Source of the DNA: an uncultured Lachnospiraceae bacterium
GTDB taxonomy: Bacteria > Bacillota > Clostridia > Lachnospirales > Lachnospiraceae
NCBI GenBank assembly: GCA_949740535.1
Contig: CATJHO010000094.1
Location: 1 to 54,209 of the forward strand
Reading direction: 5' to 3'
DNA length: 54,209 nt
Below the pieces are notes generated by a model, which saw nothing but the letters and a program-made list of their open reading frames with translations, did not search any database and was not told where the DNA came from. Shown one piece after another: positions 9,559 through 18,183 of this stretch. The translations under genes were made by a program, and so were the position numbers. Positions within the stretch are counted from its first letter, which is position 1, and the number at the start of each line of letters is the position of its first letter.

Positions 9559-10551
9559 ATGAAAACATTTTTGAAAAAGATTGCCCCCTTTGTGCTCTTT
9601 ATTCTGGTTCTGGAGATTGCGATCCCTATTGCGGTGGATCCTTACAATGTCTTCCACTGGAAACGGATACGGGATAACGGGGTGGAGCCCAACAGCAATT
9701 ATATTAAAATGGAGTATATTCTTCACAATCCGGATAAATTTGATTCCTTTCTGTTCGGATCTTCCCGGACGGGCTTCATTGATGTGGAGAAGATCCCGGA
9801 TGGAAAATGGTACAACATGTCATACTCTGAAGGCCTTCCGGCGGAACATCTGGAAAATCTGCGGGAGATGATTGCGCACGGAATTATTCCCAAGAACGTG
9901 ATGATCGGGGTAGACAATATTTCCTGCTTTGTGGATCCCGCTATCCATGATAAGCAGTTTTACCGGATTCCTTACCCAAGAGAGAATAAGCTGGGCTTTT
10001 ATGCCAACTATTTCAGCATCAAGGGAGTAATCCGTTCGCTGGAAGTGACACTGGAGCACCAGGTGGATGATCCGGACTATGTAGACCGCTACTATCGGAG
10101 CGGATGCAGTAAACGGGATCCGGATGCGGAGCGGACCTGGGAGGGAGACGCGCCTTACTGGGAGAACTACTACCAGAATTATTCGGATAATGCAGTCTTA
10201 AGCATACGCCGGATAGCAGAGCTCTGCAAAGAATATGAGATTAATCTGATTGTGTTTACCAATCCCATGTACTATACGACTTATCAGGAATCCAAGCTTT
10301 ACGGCTATGATGTATTTCTGGAATGGCTTTCGGATCCGGTAGATTATTATAATTTCAGCGGGATCAATGATATTACAACCAATAAGGAGAATTATTACGA
10401 AACCAGCCACTATACGGAAGACATCGGAGATATGATTATCGATCGGATTTTTCGTGATGTGAGAGATGAGACACTGGAAGGCCAGGGCTTCGGCTTCCAT
10501 GTGACCGTAGAAAACTTAGAAGAATTTCAGAAAGCGCTGGCCAATCATTAA
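9559..10551 (+). CDS. SGNH-hydrolase-like protein, partner of MBOAT acyltransferase
   Basis: 330 residues with one N-terminal membrane segment (residues about 5-27) and an extracytoplasmic domain. GSSRTG (residues 67-72, Ser68 or Ser69) resembles SGNH block I, and a C-terminal ETSHYTEDIG with His284 resembles block V of AlgJ/AlgX/DltD-like proteins. These partners take the acyl group handed over by an MBOAT protein and place it on an extracellular polymer. It follows the MBOAT gene by 9 bases with a GGAGA Shine-Dalgarno. The 3' end overlaps the stop codon of the convergent ABC-F gene by 3 bases. Overall similarity to characterised members is low, so the SGNH call rests on the two short motifs and the neighbour. 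Confidence 0.7.
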   Translation: MKTFLKKIAPFVLFILVLEIAIPIAVDPYNVFHWKRIRDNGVEPNSNYIKMEYILHNPDKFDSFLFGSSRTGFIDVEKIPDGKWYNMSYSEGLPAEHLENLREMIAHGIIPKNVMIGVDNISCFVDPAIHDKQFYRIPYPRENKLGFYANYFSIKGVIRSLEVTLEHQVDDPDYVDRYYRSGCSKRDPDAERTWEGDAPYWENYYQNYSDNAVLSIRRIAELCKEYEINLIVFTNPMYYTTYQESKLYGYDVFLEWLSDPVDYYNFSGINDITTNKENYYETSHYTEDIGDMIIDRIFRDVRDETLEGQGFGFHVTVENLEEFQKALANH

Positions 10552-12461
10552 AAATTGGCCAGTGCTTCCCACTTTTCATAAAGCAGTTCCAGCCGTTCCC
10601 GGATAGCTTCCTTTTCTTTGTGAAGCTTCAGACACTCCGAAGTGCTGGTGTAGATTTCCTCCTGTGTGAGAAGCTCATCGATCTCGGCGTCTCTGGTTTC
10701 CAGCTTGAAAATCTCCGCCTCTGTCTTTTTCAGATCATTTTCCCGCTTGCGTATGCGGGCCTGTTCCTCTTTCTGCTGCTTCCAGTCCAGCTTTCCGGCA
10801 GAGGAGGCTTCCGAAGAGGGAGCTTGTGAATCCTCAGGAAGCGCACAAGGGGAGAGTTCTTCACGCTTTTCCTGATAATAATCGTAATTGCCGATATAAT
10901 TTACCAATTGTTTTTCCGTCAGATCCAAAATCCGGGTGGCAGTTGTATTGATGAAATACCGATCATGGGATACGTAGAGCACGGTTCCCGTATAGCGGTT
11001 CAAAGCTTCCTCCAGAATTTCCTTGGATACAATATCCAGATGGTTGGTGGGCTCGTCCAGAATCAGGAAATTGGCTTCGGAGAGCATTAGTTTGGCCAGG
11101 GAAACACGGCCCCGTTCCCCGCCGCTTAAGTCGCCGATCCGTTTGAAGACGTCATCCCCGGTGAAGAGGAAGGCGGCAAGGGTGCTGCGGATCTTTGTGT
11201 TATCCAGATCCGGATAGGTGTCGGAAATTTCCTCAAAAAGAGTTTTTTCCATGTGAAGAACATGGTGCTCCTGATCGTAGTAGCCGATTTTTACTTTTGT
11301 GCCGAGGCAGAAGCTTCCCTTATCTGCATCCAGAAGTCCGTTGAGGATCTTGAGAATGGTTGTTTTCCCGGTTCCGTTATTGCCGATGAGGGCCACACGT
11401 TCGCCACGCCTGATTTGAAAATTCAGGTCTGAGAAGAGCTGGAGCGTACCGAAGGATTTGGAGAGCCCTTCCACGGTCAATACGTCATTGCCGCTGACAA
11501 CCTTGGGTTCCAGGCGGATGTGCATTTCGGAAGGGACGTCCACGGGTTTTTCCAGAACTTCGATCTTGTCCAGCATTTTTTCCCGGCTTTCTGCCCGCCG
11601 GATGGATTTTTCCCGGTTAAAGGATTTCAGCTTGGCGATCACTTCCTCCTGATGCCGGATTTCCTTCTGCTGGTTCAGCCAGGCATTCATCTGAGCCTCC
11701 CGCAACTGGGCTTTTTTGGATGCGTAATCGGAGTAATTGCCCTGAAAGGCGGTTACATTTCCGTTATCGATCTCAATCACCTTTGTAACAACCCGGTTCA
11801 GGAAATACCGATCATGGGCTACGATGATCACGGCGCCGTCGTAGTTCAGAAGAAAGGTCTCCAGCCAGGTAATAGAAGCCATATCCAGATGGTTGGTGGG
11901 CTCGTCCAGCAGAATGACGTCCGGTCTGGACAGCAGGAGTTTTCCCAGAGAGACTCTTGTTTTCTGGCCGCCGGAGAGGGTGTTTACCTTTTTGTCAAAT
12001 TCTTCTTCCGGGAACCCCAGGCCTTTGAGGACTCCGATTACTTCGCTTTTATAGGCGTAGCCGTTCTTTAACTCAAATTCATGGTTCAGACGGGTATAGG
12101 TTTCCAGAGCCTGGGAGAGGGCGCTGCCACAGAGCTCTTTCATCTGTTGTTCCAGGGTGCGGATTCTTCTCTCCAGATCGATGATGTCCCGTTTGACTTC
12201 CAGAAGCTCTTCCAGAATGGTGCGGCCGCTTTCCAGATCCTGGTGCTGTGCTAAGTAGCCCAGGGTTTTTCCTTTGGCCAGCACAACACTGCCGGAGTCC
12301 GGCTCCAGTTCGTGGACGATAATTTTCAGCAGGGTGGATTTGCCTGCACCGTTGATGCCTGTAATGGCGGCTTTTTCCCGTTCTTCTATATGAAAAGATG
12401 CATCCTTTAATATGGTGTTGGCACCAAATGCCAGGTGGATGCTTTGACATGCCAGTATCAT
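10548..12461 (-). CDS. ABC-F family ATP-binding protein (YdiF-like)
   Basis: 637 residues with two ABC domains and no membrane segment. The first has Walker A GINGAGKST (residues 35-43), signature LSGGQKTR and Walker B VILLDEPTNHLD. The second has GNNGTGKTT, LSGGERGR and FLILDEPTNHLD. An arm/linker rich in Arg, Lys and Glu joins them, and a C-terminal charged coiled coil (about residues 565-635) is present. Members act on the ribosome as translation factors or, in some subgroups, antibiotic-resistance proteins. Length and C-terminal coiled coil fit the housekeeping YdiF type better than resistance types, and I find no stalling leader ORF upstream. It has its own promoter and is convergent with the SGNH gene. 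Confidence 0.93.
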   Translation of the reverse strand: MILACQSIHLAFGANTILKDASFHIEEREKAAITGINGAGKSTLLKIIVHELEPDSGSVVLAKGKTLGYLAQHQDLESGRTILEELLEVKRDIIDLERRIRTLEQQMKELCGSALSQALETYTRLNHEFELKNGYAYKSEVIGVLKGLGFPEEEFDKKVNTLSGGQKTRVSLGKLLLSRPDVILLDEPTNHLDMASITWLETFLLNYDGAVIIVAHDRYFLNRVVTKVIEIDNGNVTAFQGNYSDYASKKAQLREAQMNAWLNQQKEIRHQEEVIAKLKSFNREKSIRRAESREKMLDKIEVLEKPVDVPSEMHIRLEPKVVSGNDVLTVEGLSKSFGTLQLFSDLNFQIRRGERVALIGNNGTGKTTILKILNGLLDADKGSFCLGTKVKIGYYDQEHHVLHMEKTLFEEISDTYPDLDNTKIRSTLAAFLFTGDDVFKRIGDLSGGERGRVSLAKLMLSEANFLILDEPTNHLDIVSKEILEEALNRYTGTVLYVSHDRYFINTTATRILDLTEKQLVNYIGNYDYYQEKREELSPCALPEDSQAPSSEASSAGKLDWKQQKEEQARIRKRENDLKKTEAEIFKLETRDAEIDELLTQEEIYTSTSECLKLHKEKEAIRERLELLYEKWEALANF

Positions 12462-12527
12462 GGTTTGTGACCTCTTCTTTCTTTGATGAGAGCCCGTTCA
12501 ATGGGAATGAAAGGGCGTGACGACTTT

Positions 12528-12556
12528 ATTATAAAGGCTGATGAGGGGGAAGTCAA
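12528..12556 (-). promoter_or_regulatory. Sigma-A promoter of the ABC-F gene
   Basis: On the minus strand TTGACT (12556-12551), a 17-base spacer and TATAAT (12533-12528). The leader to the ATG is about 60 bases. Confidence 0.7.
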
Positions 12557-12594
12557 AGTTATTTTTACCCGGTTGTGCTGACTGGCTGAACTGG

Positions 12595-12614
12595 TTTGTG
12601 AAAAATCCTACAAA
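12595..12614 (+). promoter_or_regulatory. Possible Rex operator
   Basis: TTTGTGAAAAATCCTACAAA, with TTTGT/ACAAA arms, lies immediately upstream of the rex -35 box. It resembles the TTGTGA-N6-TCACAA Rex consensus in spacing but only half the positions match, so autoregulation is a guess. Confidence 0.3.
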
Positions 12615-12618
12615 CTCG

Positions 12619-12647
12619 TTGACAAGTTTGGAAGGGGTGGATATAAT
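12619..12647 (+). promoter_or_regulatory. Consensus sigma-A promoter of rex
   Basis: TTGACA (12619-12624), 17 bases, TATAAT (12642-12647): a perfect match to the vegetative consensus. Confidence 0.85.
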
Positions 12648-12683
12648 AAGGACAGAAAACGAATAGGCGGGGCGGTGTTACAG

Positions 12684-13325
12684 ATGGAAGAACGGGAAAT
12701 TTCGAAGGCGGTCATCAAGAGACTTCCGCGTTACTACCGATATCTGGGCGAGATTATGGAAAGCGGTGTGGAGCGTATCTCTTCCGGGGAATTGAGCGGC
12801 AGAATGCATGTGACAGCATCACAGATCCGGCAGGACCTGAATAATTTCGGCGGCTTTGGCCAGCAGGGATATGGTTACAATGTAGCACATTTGTATGAGG
12901 AGATTGGAAAGATCCTGGGTTTGGATAAGAAGTACAACATGATCATTATAGGAGGCGGAAATCTGGGACAGGCCTTGGCTAACTATGTATCCTTTGAAAA
13001 ACGGGGGTTTGTGATCAAGGGGATTTTTGATGTAAATCCGGTGCTGAAGGGGTTAAGCGTCCGGGGCATTGAGATTCATATGCTGGATGAACTGGAGGAT
13101 TTTATCCGGGAGCAGGATATTCAGATTGCGACTCTGACTCTCCCCAAGTCAAAGGCGGTTGAGATGGCAGATCTTTTAGTGAAATACGGCATCAAGGCCA
13201 TCTGGAATTTTGCGCATGTAGATCTGCAGGTTCCGGAGGATGTGCTGGTAGAGAATGTGCACCTGTCGGAAAGCCTTATGCAGCTGTCTTACAATATTAA
13301 CCGATATGAAAAAGAGCATTCATAA
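12684..13325 (+). CDS. rex: Redox-sensing transcriptional repressor Rex
   Basis: 213 residues from ATG 12684. Rex senses the NADH/NAD+ ratio and represses fermentation and respiration genes when NADH is low. The N-terminal winged helix is typical (ISKAVIKRLPRYYRYLGEIM; HVTASQIRQDLNNFGGFGQQ). The Rossmann domain has IIGGGNLGQAL, followed by FDVNP, and the protein ends with the domain-swap helix. GTG at 12675 is in frame but lies only two bases after AGGCGGGG, whereas ATG 12684 has good spacing and gives the usual N-terminus. The gene is monocistronic: a consensus promoter lies upstream and a hairpin terminator follows at 13338. Confidence 0.97.
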   Translation: MEEREISKAVIKRLPRYYRYLGEIMESGVERISSGELSGRMHVTASQIRQDLNNFGGFGQQGYGYNVAHLYEEIGKILGLDKKYNMIIIGGGNLGQALANYVSFEKRGFVIKGIFDVNPVLKGLSVRGIEIHMLDELEDFIREQDIQIATLTLPKSKAVEMADLLVKYGIKAIWNFAHVDLQVPEDVLVENVHLSESLMQLSYNINRYEKEHS

Positions 13326-13337
13326 GGATTACGAAGA

Positions 13338-13388
13338 AGGGAAAACAAAGAGACCGGGCAGCTGGCGGCGGACTTTGGGTTCCCTTTT
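13338..13388 (+). terminator. Terminator after rex
   Basis: Arms AGGGAAAACAAAG (13338-13350) and CTTTGGGTTCCCT (13373-13385) pair at 11 of 13 positions around a GC-rich loop and end in a short TTTT. Moderate T-tract. Confidence 0.55.
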
Positions 13389-13409
13389 CCCATGTATTGC
13401 GGATTACAT

Positions 13410-13439
13410 CTGACATTTGCGGGATGGAAGACATATATT
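13410..13439 (+). promoter_or_regulatory. Likely promoter of alr
   Basis: CTGACA (13410-13415), an 18-base spacer and TATATT (13434-13439), placed between the rex terminator and the alr start at 13463. Confidence 0.5.
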
Positions 13440-13462
13440 ATAGTCAGAAAGGAAGTATCAGA

Positions 13463-14656
13463 ATGAGTGGATATACACGTATTGCAGCCTTTGTAAATCT
13501 CAAAGCAGTTGAGGCAAATCTGGAAGCGGTCAAGGCCGGACTGAATCCGGATACAAAGGTTGCGGCGGTTGTCAAAACCGACGCTTACGGACATGGAGCG
13601 GAAGCATTGGCAGAATATATAGAGGAGAAGGAATATCTGTGGGGGTTTGCCACAGCCATGCTGGAGGAGGCTCTGCAGCTTGCGCGGGCAGGGATTCGAA
13701 AGCCGCTCTTGATATTGGGGTATGTATATCCGGAGGATTATCAGACAATCGCAGAGCTTGTGGAAGAAAAAGAGGAAAAGGATGGGGGTGTCCTCACACA
13801 GATCCGCCCGGCGGTGTACAGCTTCGATACAGCAGAAGGGCTCTCCAAAGCAGCTGCCAGACAGAGCGCGCTTCTTGGGAAACAGGTTATCGTTCCGGTA
13901 CATATAAAAGTGGATACAGGCATGAGCCGGATCGGATTTCGGGATGACAAAGAAAGCATTGCACAGATTCAGCGGATCGCGAAGCTTCCTCATATCCGGC
14001 TGGAGGGGCTTTTTACTCATTTTGCAAGAGCGGACGAGGCAGATAAGACTTCCGTGAACCGGCAGATATCCCGTTTCCGGTATTTTGAGGAGGCCTGCCG
14101 GGAAGCGGGGCTTACCTTTCCGGTCTGTCACTGTGCCAACAGCGCGGGGAGTATGGAGTCAAGAGAAGCACAATGGGATATGGTGCGGGCTGGAATCATT
14201 CTTTATGGTCTTTATCCCTCCCAGGAAGTCCGTAAGGAGACCCTCAAGCTTAAGCCGGTGATGACATTGAAAAGCCGGATTGTCCAGATCAAGGAGATTG
14301 AGCCGGGAACAGAGGTCAGCTATGGCGGCATTTACAAGGCGGATTCAATAAGGCGCATTGCCACCATTCCCGTGGGTTACGGGGACGGTTATCCGAGAAG
14401 TCTTTCAAATAAAGGCTGTGTGCTGATCTGTGGGAAGCGGGCGCCTATCCGGGGACGTGTGTGCATGGATCAGATGATGGTGGACGTGACAGAGATTCCA
14501 GAGGCAGAACAGGGAATGGAAGTGATTCTTTTTGGCAAGGACAAAGAGGAAGAGCTTTCTCTGGAAGAACTGTGTGAATGGTCGGGCCGGTTTAACTATG
14601 AATTTGTATGCGATATCAATAAGCGGGTACCCAGAATCTATGTGGAACGATCCTAG
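13463..14656 (+). CDS. alr: Alanine racemase
   Basis: 397 residues from ATG 13463, which follows AAAGGAAG. An in-frame ATG at 13397 would add 22 residues unlike the family and overlaps the promoter. The enzyme is a PLP-dependent racemase supplying D-alanine for peptidoglycan. The PLP lysine is Lys38 in VVKTDAYGHGA, the second catalytic residue is the tyrosine in SYGG (about Tyr287), and the substrate-loop sequence CMDQMMVDVT is present. It has a slightly long insert (VEEKEEKDGG) in the barrel. It is followed, 153 bases on, by a MazF-type gene, a conserved Firmicutes neighbourhood, but the antitoxin gene usually found between them is absent. Confidence 0.96.
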   Translation: MSGYTRIAAFVNLKAVEANLEAVKAGLNPDTKVAAVVKTDAYGHGAEALAEYIEEKEYLWGFATAMLEEALQLARAGIRKPLLILGYVYPEDYQTIAELVEEKEEKDGGVLTQIRPAVYSFDTAEGLSKAAARQSALLGKQVIVPVHIKVDTGMSRIGFRDDKESIAQIQRIAKLPHIRLEGLFTHFARADEADKTSVNRQISRFRYFEEACREAGLTFPVCHCANSAGSMESREAQWDMVRAGIILYGLYPSQEVRKETLKLKPVMTLKSRIVQIKEIEPGTEVSYGGIYKADSIRRIATIPVGYGDGYPRSLSNKGCVLICGKRAPIRGRVCMDQMMVDVTEIPEAEQGMEVILFGKDKEEELSLEELCEWSGRFNYEFVCDINKRVPRIYVERS

Positions 14657-14718
14657 AATATTTTTCGGGCGGCGGGGCCGCAGGGCGCTCCCTGTGTCCT
14701 AATTTGAGATACGCATTG

Positions 14719-14751
14719 AATACTTCCGATTTTTTTGGAAATACTTCCGAT
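14719..14751 (+). repeat. Two direct repeats upstream of mazF
   Basis: AATACTTCCGAT occurs at 14719-14730 and again at 14740-14751, 21 bases apart, i.e. two helical turns, suitable for two proteins bound on the same face of DNA. Confidence 0.7.
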
Positions 14752-14755
14752 ATGG

Positions 14756-14774
14756 TTGAACAAAAGATGTTCAA
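14756..14774. promoter_or_regulatory. Inverted repeat (operator candidate) upstream of mazF
   Basis: TTGAAC-N7-GTTCAA, a perfect 6-bp inverted repeat directly after the two direct repeats and 35 bases before the toxin ATG. Confidence 0.45.
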
Positions 14775-14809
14775 TCTATAGAATTTCAGAAAATCGGAGT
14801 GTGAGAAAC

Positions 14810-15157
14810 ATGATTATCAGACGGGGAGATATTTACTATGCGGATCTGCGGCCTGTAGTGGGTTCGGAGCAGGGAGGCATCCGGCCGGTTCTGGTGATAC
14901 AGAATGATATGGGAAACCGTCACAGCCCTACGGTGATTGTGGCTGCGATTACCTCGAAAATGAATAAAGCGAAGCTTCCTACGCATGTGGAGCTGAGCAC
15001 AAGACATTGTCAGATTGTAAAGGATTCTGTAATTCTTTTAGAGCAGCTGCGGACCATTGACAAGCAGCGTCTCCGGGATAAGGTCTGTCATCTGGATGAA
15101 ACATTGCTGGCCAGGGTAAACCAGGCCCTGCGGGTAAGCCTTGAGCTGGATACATAA
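14810..15157 (+). CDS. MazF/PemK family endoribonuclease (EndoA-type)
   Basis: 115 residues from ATG 14810 (CGGAG upstream); an in-frame ATG at 14735 would run through the repeats and is unlikely. The sequence [20 protein letters not shown] followed by [15 protein letters not shown], then VAAITS and HVEL, is the classic MazF/NdoA fold, with Arg of GIRP and Thr of AAITS as the expected catalytic residues. The family cuts mRNA at short motifs to slow growth. In Bacillus the antitoxin gene ndoAI lies directly upstream; here only 153 noncoding bases separate it from alr, with repeats that could be regulatory. The antitoxin is missing locally or encoded elsewhere. Confidence 0.93.
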   Translation: MIIRRGDIYYADLRPVVGSEQGGIRPVLVIQNDMGNRHSPTVIVAAITSKMNKAKLPTHVELSTRHCQIVKDSVILLEQLRTIDKQRLRDKVCHLDETLLARVNQALRVSLELDT

Positions 15158-15253
15158 TGCTTGCCATCACGAAAGAATAATGCTAAAATAAAAAAGAACG
15201 TCTGCCTGGGAAGCGGCAGATGAAAAAACAAGCGGAAAAAGGAGTGCCATCTT

Positions 15254-15982
15254 ATGTCAGGACATTCAAAGTTTGCCAATATAAAGCACAAAAAAGAAAA
15301 GAACGATGCCGCCAGAGGCAAGATTTTTACCATTATCGGCCGTGAGATTGCCGTAGCCGTGAAGGAAGGCGGGGCGGATCCTGCCAACAACAGCCGCCTT
15401 CGGGATGTGATTGCCAAGGCCAAGGCCAACAACATGCCCAATGATACCATAGACCGCGGCATTAAGAAAGCGGCGGGCAATGCCAGTGCCGTAAATTATG
15501 AGTATGTATCCTATGAGGGCTATGGTCCCAGCGGAATTGCAATTATAGTAGATGCGCTGACCGATAACAAAAACCGGACGGCAGCCAATGTCCGCAGTGC
15601 CTTTACCAAGGGGAATGGTTCTGTGGGAACTCAGGGGTGCGTCTCCTATATGTTTGATAAAAAAGGCCAGATTATCATCGACCGGGAAGCGTGTGAGATG
15701 GATCCGGACGATCTGATGATGCTGGCGCTGGATGCCGGGGCCGAGGACTTTACGGAGGCCGAGGACAGCTTTGAGATCATCACCGATCCCGATGCCTTCA
15801 GCCAGGTGCGGCAGGCTCTGGAAACAGAAGGGATTGTGATGGCACAAGCGGAAGTGACCATGATTCCCCAGACGTATGTAACCCTGACCGACGAAGGCGA
15901 TCTCAAGAACCTTCAGAAAACCCTGGATCTTCTGGATGAGGATGATGACGTCCAGAATGTCTATCACAACTGGGATGAATAA
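15254..15982 (+). CDS. YebC/PmpR family protein
   Basis: 242 residues, full family length. It opens with the diagnostic [20 protein letters not shown] and carries [16 protein letters not shown] and [19 protein letters not shown]. The family was described as DNA-binding regulators; more recent work on homologs points to relief of ribosome stalling on proline stretches. Start ATG follows AAAGGAG. The gene stands alone, about 100 bases after mazF. Confidence 0.96.
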   Translation: MSGHSKFANIKHKKEKNDAARGKIFTIIGREIAVAVKEGGADPANNSRLRDVIAKAKANNMPNDTIDRGIKKAAGNASAVNYEYVSYEGYGPSGIAIIVDALTDNKNRTAANVRSAFTKGNGSVGTQGCVSYMFDKKGQIIIDREACEMDPDDLMMLALDAGAEDFTEAEDSFEIITDPDAFSQVRQALETEGIVMAQAEVTMIPQTYVTLTDEGDLKNLQKTLDLLDEDDDVQNVYHNWDE

Positions 15983-16045
15983 CCAAGAACAAACTATACA
16001 TGGAGAGCCAGAGGCTGAAGGACATGGAATAAGGAAGGAAAGATT

Positions 16046-16828
16046 ATGGATATCGTAGCGTACGGTGAATATTATAACCAGGCAATGCAGGGAATGGCAG
16101 ATATGCTGCTGCAGGCAGGATGTCCCCTGGATTCTTTTAAGAAGAGTCTTTACCCGGAGGCCTTTCAGGCTTATCTGCGCAAATACATAGGAGTCATTGA
16201 TGCCATTGAAAAGGTTTATCTGAAAGAGGACGGCACAGATGAGGAATGGCTGGACAAGCTGGTGGATCATCTGATCGTGCAGGCGCAGCAGACGCTTTCG
16301 GAGATTCCCAAGAAAGGAAAGCGCAATGAACGGCTGATTGATTACAATATGGTTCTTGCAGTGTATGTAATTCCGGCCATTCTGGAGCAGAAGGGCCAGT
16401 CAGCGGAGCCTCTGACGGATCGGATTGTAGAGAAATGGAACAATGCCTTTACGACCTCTATTGGCAAATCCAGTTATGAAAAGATTGAGGAGGGCTTTCA
16501 CAAGAAGCTCTGCTACATCACCACAGCCGTATGTGAAAGCCAGGGAAAGGCAGATGACTGTTATGAGCTGGAGCTTCTTCGCGGTTATCGTGACAGGTAT
16601 CTGCTGTCCACCCGGGAAGGCGCGGAACTGGTGAAGGAGTATTACAATATTGCGCCTACCATCGTAACCCGTATCAACCGTCTGGAGCAGGCGGCGCAGG
16701 TCTACGAAGGGATCTGGCAGAATTATCTGTCTCCCTGTATCCGCCTGATCGAGGAGGGCAGACTGGATGCGTGCCAGGAGCAGTATATGGCTATGGTTTA
16801 TGAACTGAAAGGAAGGTACATGGCATGA
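16046..16828 (+). CDS. CFI-box-CTERM domain protein of unknown function
   Basis: 260 residues, soluble, no signal peptide. The C-terminal third matches the CFI-box layout: CYITTAVCESQ from Cys156, then YELELLRGYRDRYL and ELVKEYYNIAPTIV. The N-terminal 150 residues are helical and acidic with no motif I recognise. The role of the CFI-box is not known; conserved cysteines suggest metal binding or modification. The stop codon overlaps the metY start (ATGA at 16825-16828), so the two are translationally coupled and may act together in sulfur metabolism, which is inference only. Confidence 0.75.
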   Translation: MDIVAYGEYYNQAMQGMADMLLQAGCPLDSFKKSLYPEAFQAYLRKYIGVIDAIEKVYLKEDGTDEEWLDKLVDHLIVQAQQTLSEIPKKGKRNERLIDYNMVLAVYVIPAILEQKGQSAEPLTDRIVEKWNNAFTTSIGKSSYEKIEEGFHKKLCYITTAVCESQGKADDCYELELLRGYRDRYLLSTREGAELVKEYYNIAPTIVTRINRLEQAAQVYEGIWQNYLSPCIRLIEEGRLDACQEQYMAMVYELKGRYMA

Positions 16829-18096
16829 AGCAGGATACCATCTGTGTGCAGGGCGGCTGGAAGCCGAAGAAGGGTGAACCGCGTGTACTTCCTATCTATC
16901 AGAGTACTACCTTTAAATACGACACTACCGAGGAGATGGGGCGTCTCTTTGCCCTGGAAGACAACGGATATTTCTATACCCGCCTGCAGAATCCGACCAA
17001 TGACTGTGTGGCAGCCAAGATTGCGGAGCTGGAAGGCGGTGTGGCGGCCATGCTTACCTCTTCCGGGCAGGCGGCCAATTTCTATGCAGTAACCAATATC
17101 TGCGAAGCAGGAGATCATCTGGTATGTTCCGCCAAGGTCTATGGGGGAACCTTCAATCTGTATGCGGCGACTTTAAAGAAAATGGGGATTGACTGTACTT
17201 TTGTGGATCCGGATGCATCAGAAGTGGAGATTGAGAAGGCTTTCCGCCCCAATACCAAAGCGGTTGTAGGGGAGACCATTGCGAATCCGGCACTGACCGT
17301 TCTGGACATCGAGAAGTTTGCACGTCTGGCTCATGCCCACGGCTGTCCCCTGATCGTTGACAATACCTTTGCAACCCCTATCAACTGCCGGCCCATTGCG
17401 TGGGGAGCGGACATTGTCACCCATTCTACCACCAAATATATGGACGGTCATGCCATGGCAGTGGGCGGCTGCATTGTGGACAGCGGGAATTTTGACTGGG
17501 ATGCCCACAAGGATAAGTTTCCTGGGCTGACTACACCGGATCCCACCTATCATGGCACAGTTTATACGCAGCAGTTTGGAAAGCTGGCCTATATCACCAA
17601 GGCAACGGCACAGCTTATGCGGGATCTGGGGAGTGTCCCCTCGCCTATGAATGCCTTTCTGCTGAATGTTGGTCTGGAGACGCTGGCCCTGCGGGTGGAA
17701 CGCCACTGCAGCAACGCAAAGGCGGCGGCAGAGTTTTTAAGCGCCCACGAGAAAGTGGATTTTGTGAATTTCGCCGGTCTTAAGGGGGATCCTTACCACG
17801 AACTGGCAAAGAAATACATGCCTAAGGGTACCTGCGGCGTCATTTCCTTCGGCCTGAAAGGCAAAAGAGAAGAAGCAGTCCGCTTTATGGACAGCCTGAA
17901 GCTGGCGGCGATTGTGACCCATGTGGCAGACGCAAGGACCTGCGTGCTCCATCCGGCCAGCCATACCCACCGGCAGATGACCGATGAACAGCTGCTGGAG
18001 GCAGGCGTGACGCCGGGCATGATCCGGCTTTCCGTAGGAATTGAGAATCCGGAGGATATTATTGCGGATTTGGAACAGGCGCTTAAGCAGGTTTAA
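16825..18096 (+). CDS. metY: O-acetylhomoserine sulfhydrylase (homocysteine synthase)
   Basis: 423 residues, full length for the MetY branch of the Cys/Met PLP family. It makes homocysteine from O-acetylhomoserine and sulfide. The PLP lysine is Lys204 in HSTTKYMDGHAMAVGG; other signatures are YTRLQNPTND, SSGQAANFYAV, VDNTFATP and the C-terminal SVGIENPEDI. A shorter annotation as cystathionine gamma-synthase is less likely because of the STTKYMDGH motif and length. It starts inside the stop codon of the CFI-box gene and is followed by a hairpin terminator at 18127. No SAM riboswitch or T-box is visible upstream of the pair. Confidence 0.94.
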   Translation: MKQDTICVQGGWKPKKGEPRVLPIYQSTTFKYDTTEEMGRLFALEDNGYFYTRLQNPTNDCVAAKIAELEGGVAAMLTSSGQAANFYAVTNICEAGDHLVCSAKVYGGTFNLYAATLKKMGIDCTFVDPDASEVEIEKAFRPNTKAVVGETIANPALTVLDIEKFARLAHAHGCPLIVDNTFATPINCRPIAWGADIVTHSTTKYMDGHAMAVGGCIVDSGNFDWDAHKDKFPGLTTPDPTYHGTVYTQQFGKLAYITKATAQLMRDLGSVPSPMNAFLLNVGLETLALRVERHCSNAKAAAEFLSAHEKVDFVNFAGLKGDPYHELAKKYMPKGTCGVISFGLKGKREEAVRFMDSLKLAAIVTHVADARTCVLHPASHTHRQMTDEQLLEAGVTPGMIRLSVGIENPEDIIADLEQALKQV

Positions 18097-18126
18097 GAGG
18101 TCCTGCCTCATAATTCAGGAATAAAA

Positions 18127-18182
18127 ACCAGCCTTATTTTCCATACTAATCAAAAAACGTATGGAAGTGAGGCTGGTATTTT
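18127..18182 (+). terminator. Hairpin after metY that contains the tepA Shine-Dalgarno
   Basis: Arms 18127-18146 and 18159-18177 pair as 8 bp plus 7 bp around a small internal loop, followed by ATTTTT just before the ATG at 18184. The right arm contains GGAAGTGAGG, the only plausible ribosome-binding site of tepA, so the fold both ends metY transcripts and can mask that site. Confidence 0.7.
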
Positions 18183-18183
18183 T

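Noticed and set aside
10548-12461. ABC-F protein as an antibiotic-resistance determinant
   Set aside because: YdiF-like length and C-terminal coiled coil, and no leader peptide/attenuator upstream.
15266-16270. 334-codon minus-strand frame across yebC
   Set aside because: Antisense to yebC and the start of the CFI-box gene; no family features.
16825-18096. SAM riboswitch or T-box before metY
   Set aside because: metY is coupled to the upstream gene, and no conserved box is visible in the 63-base gap before it.
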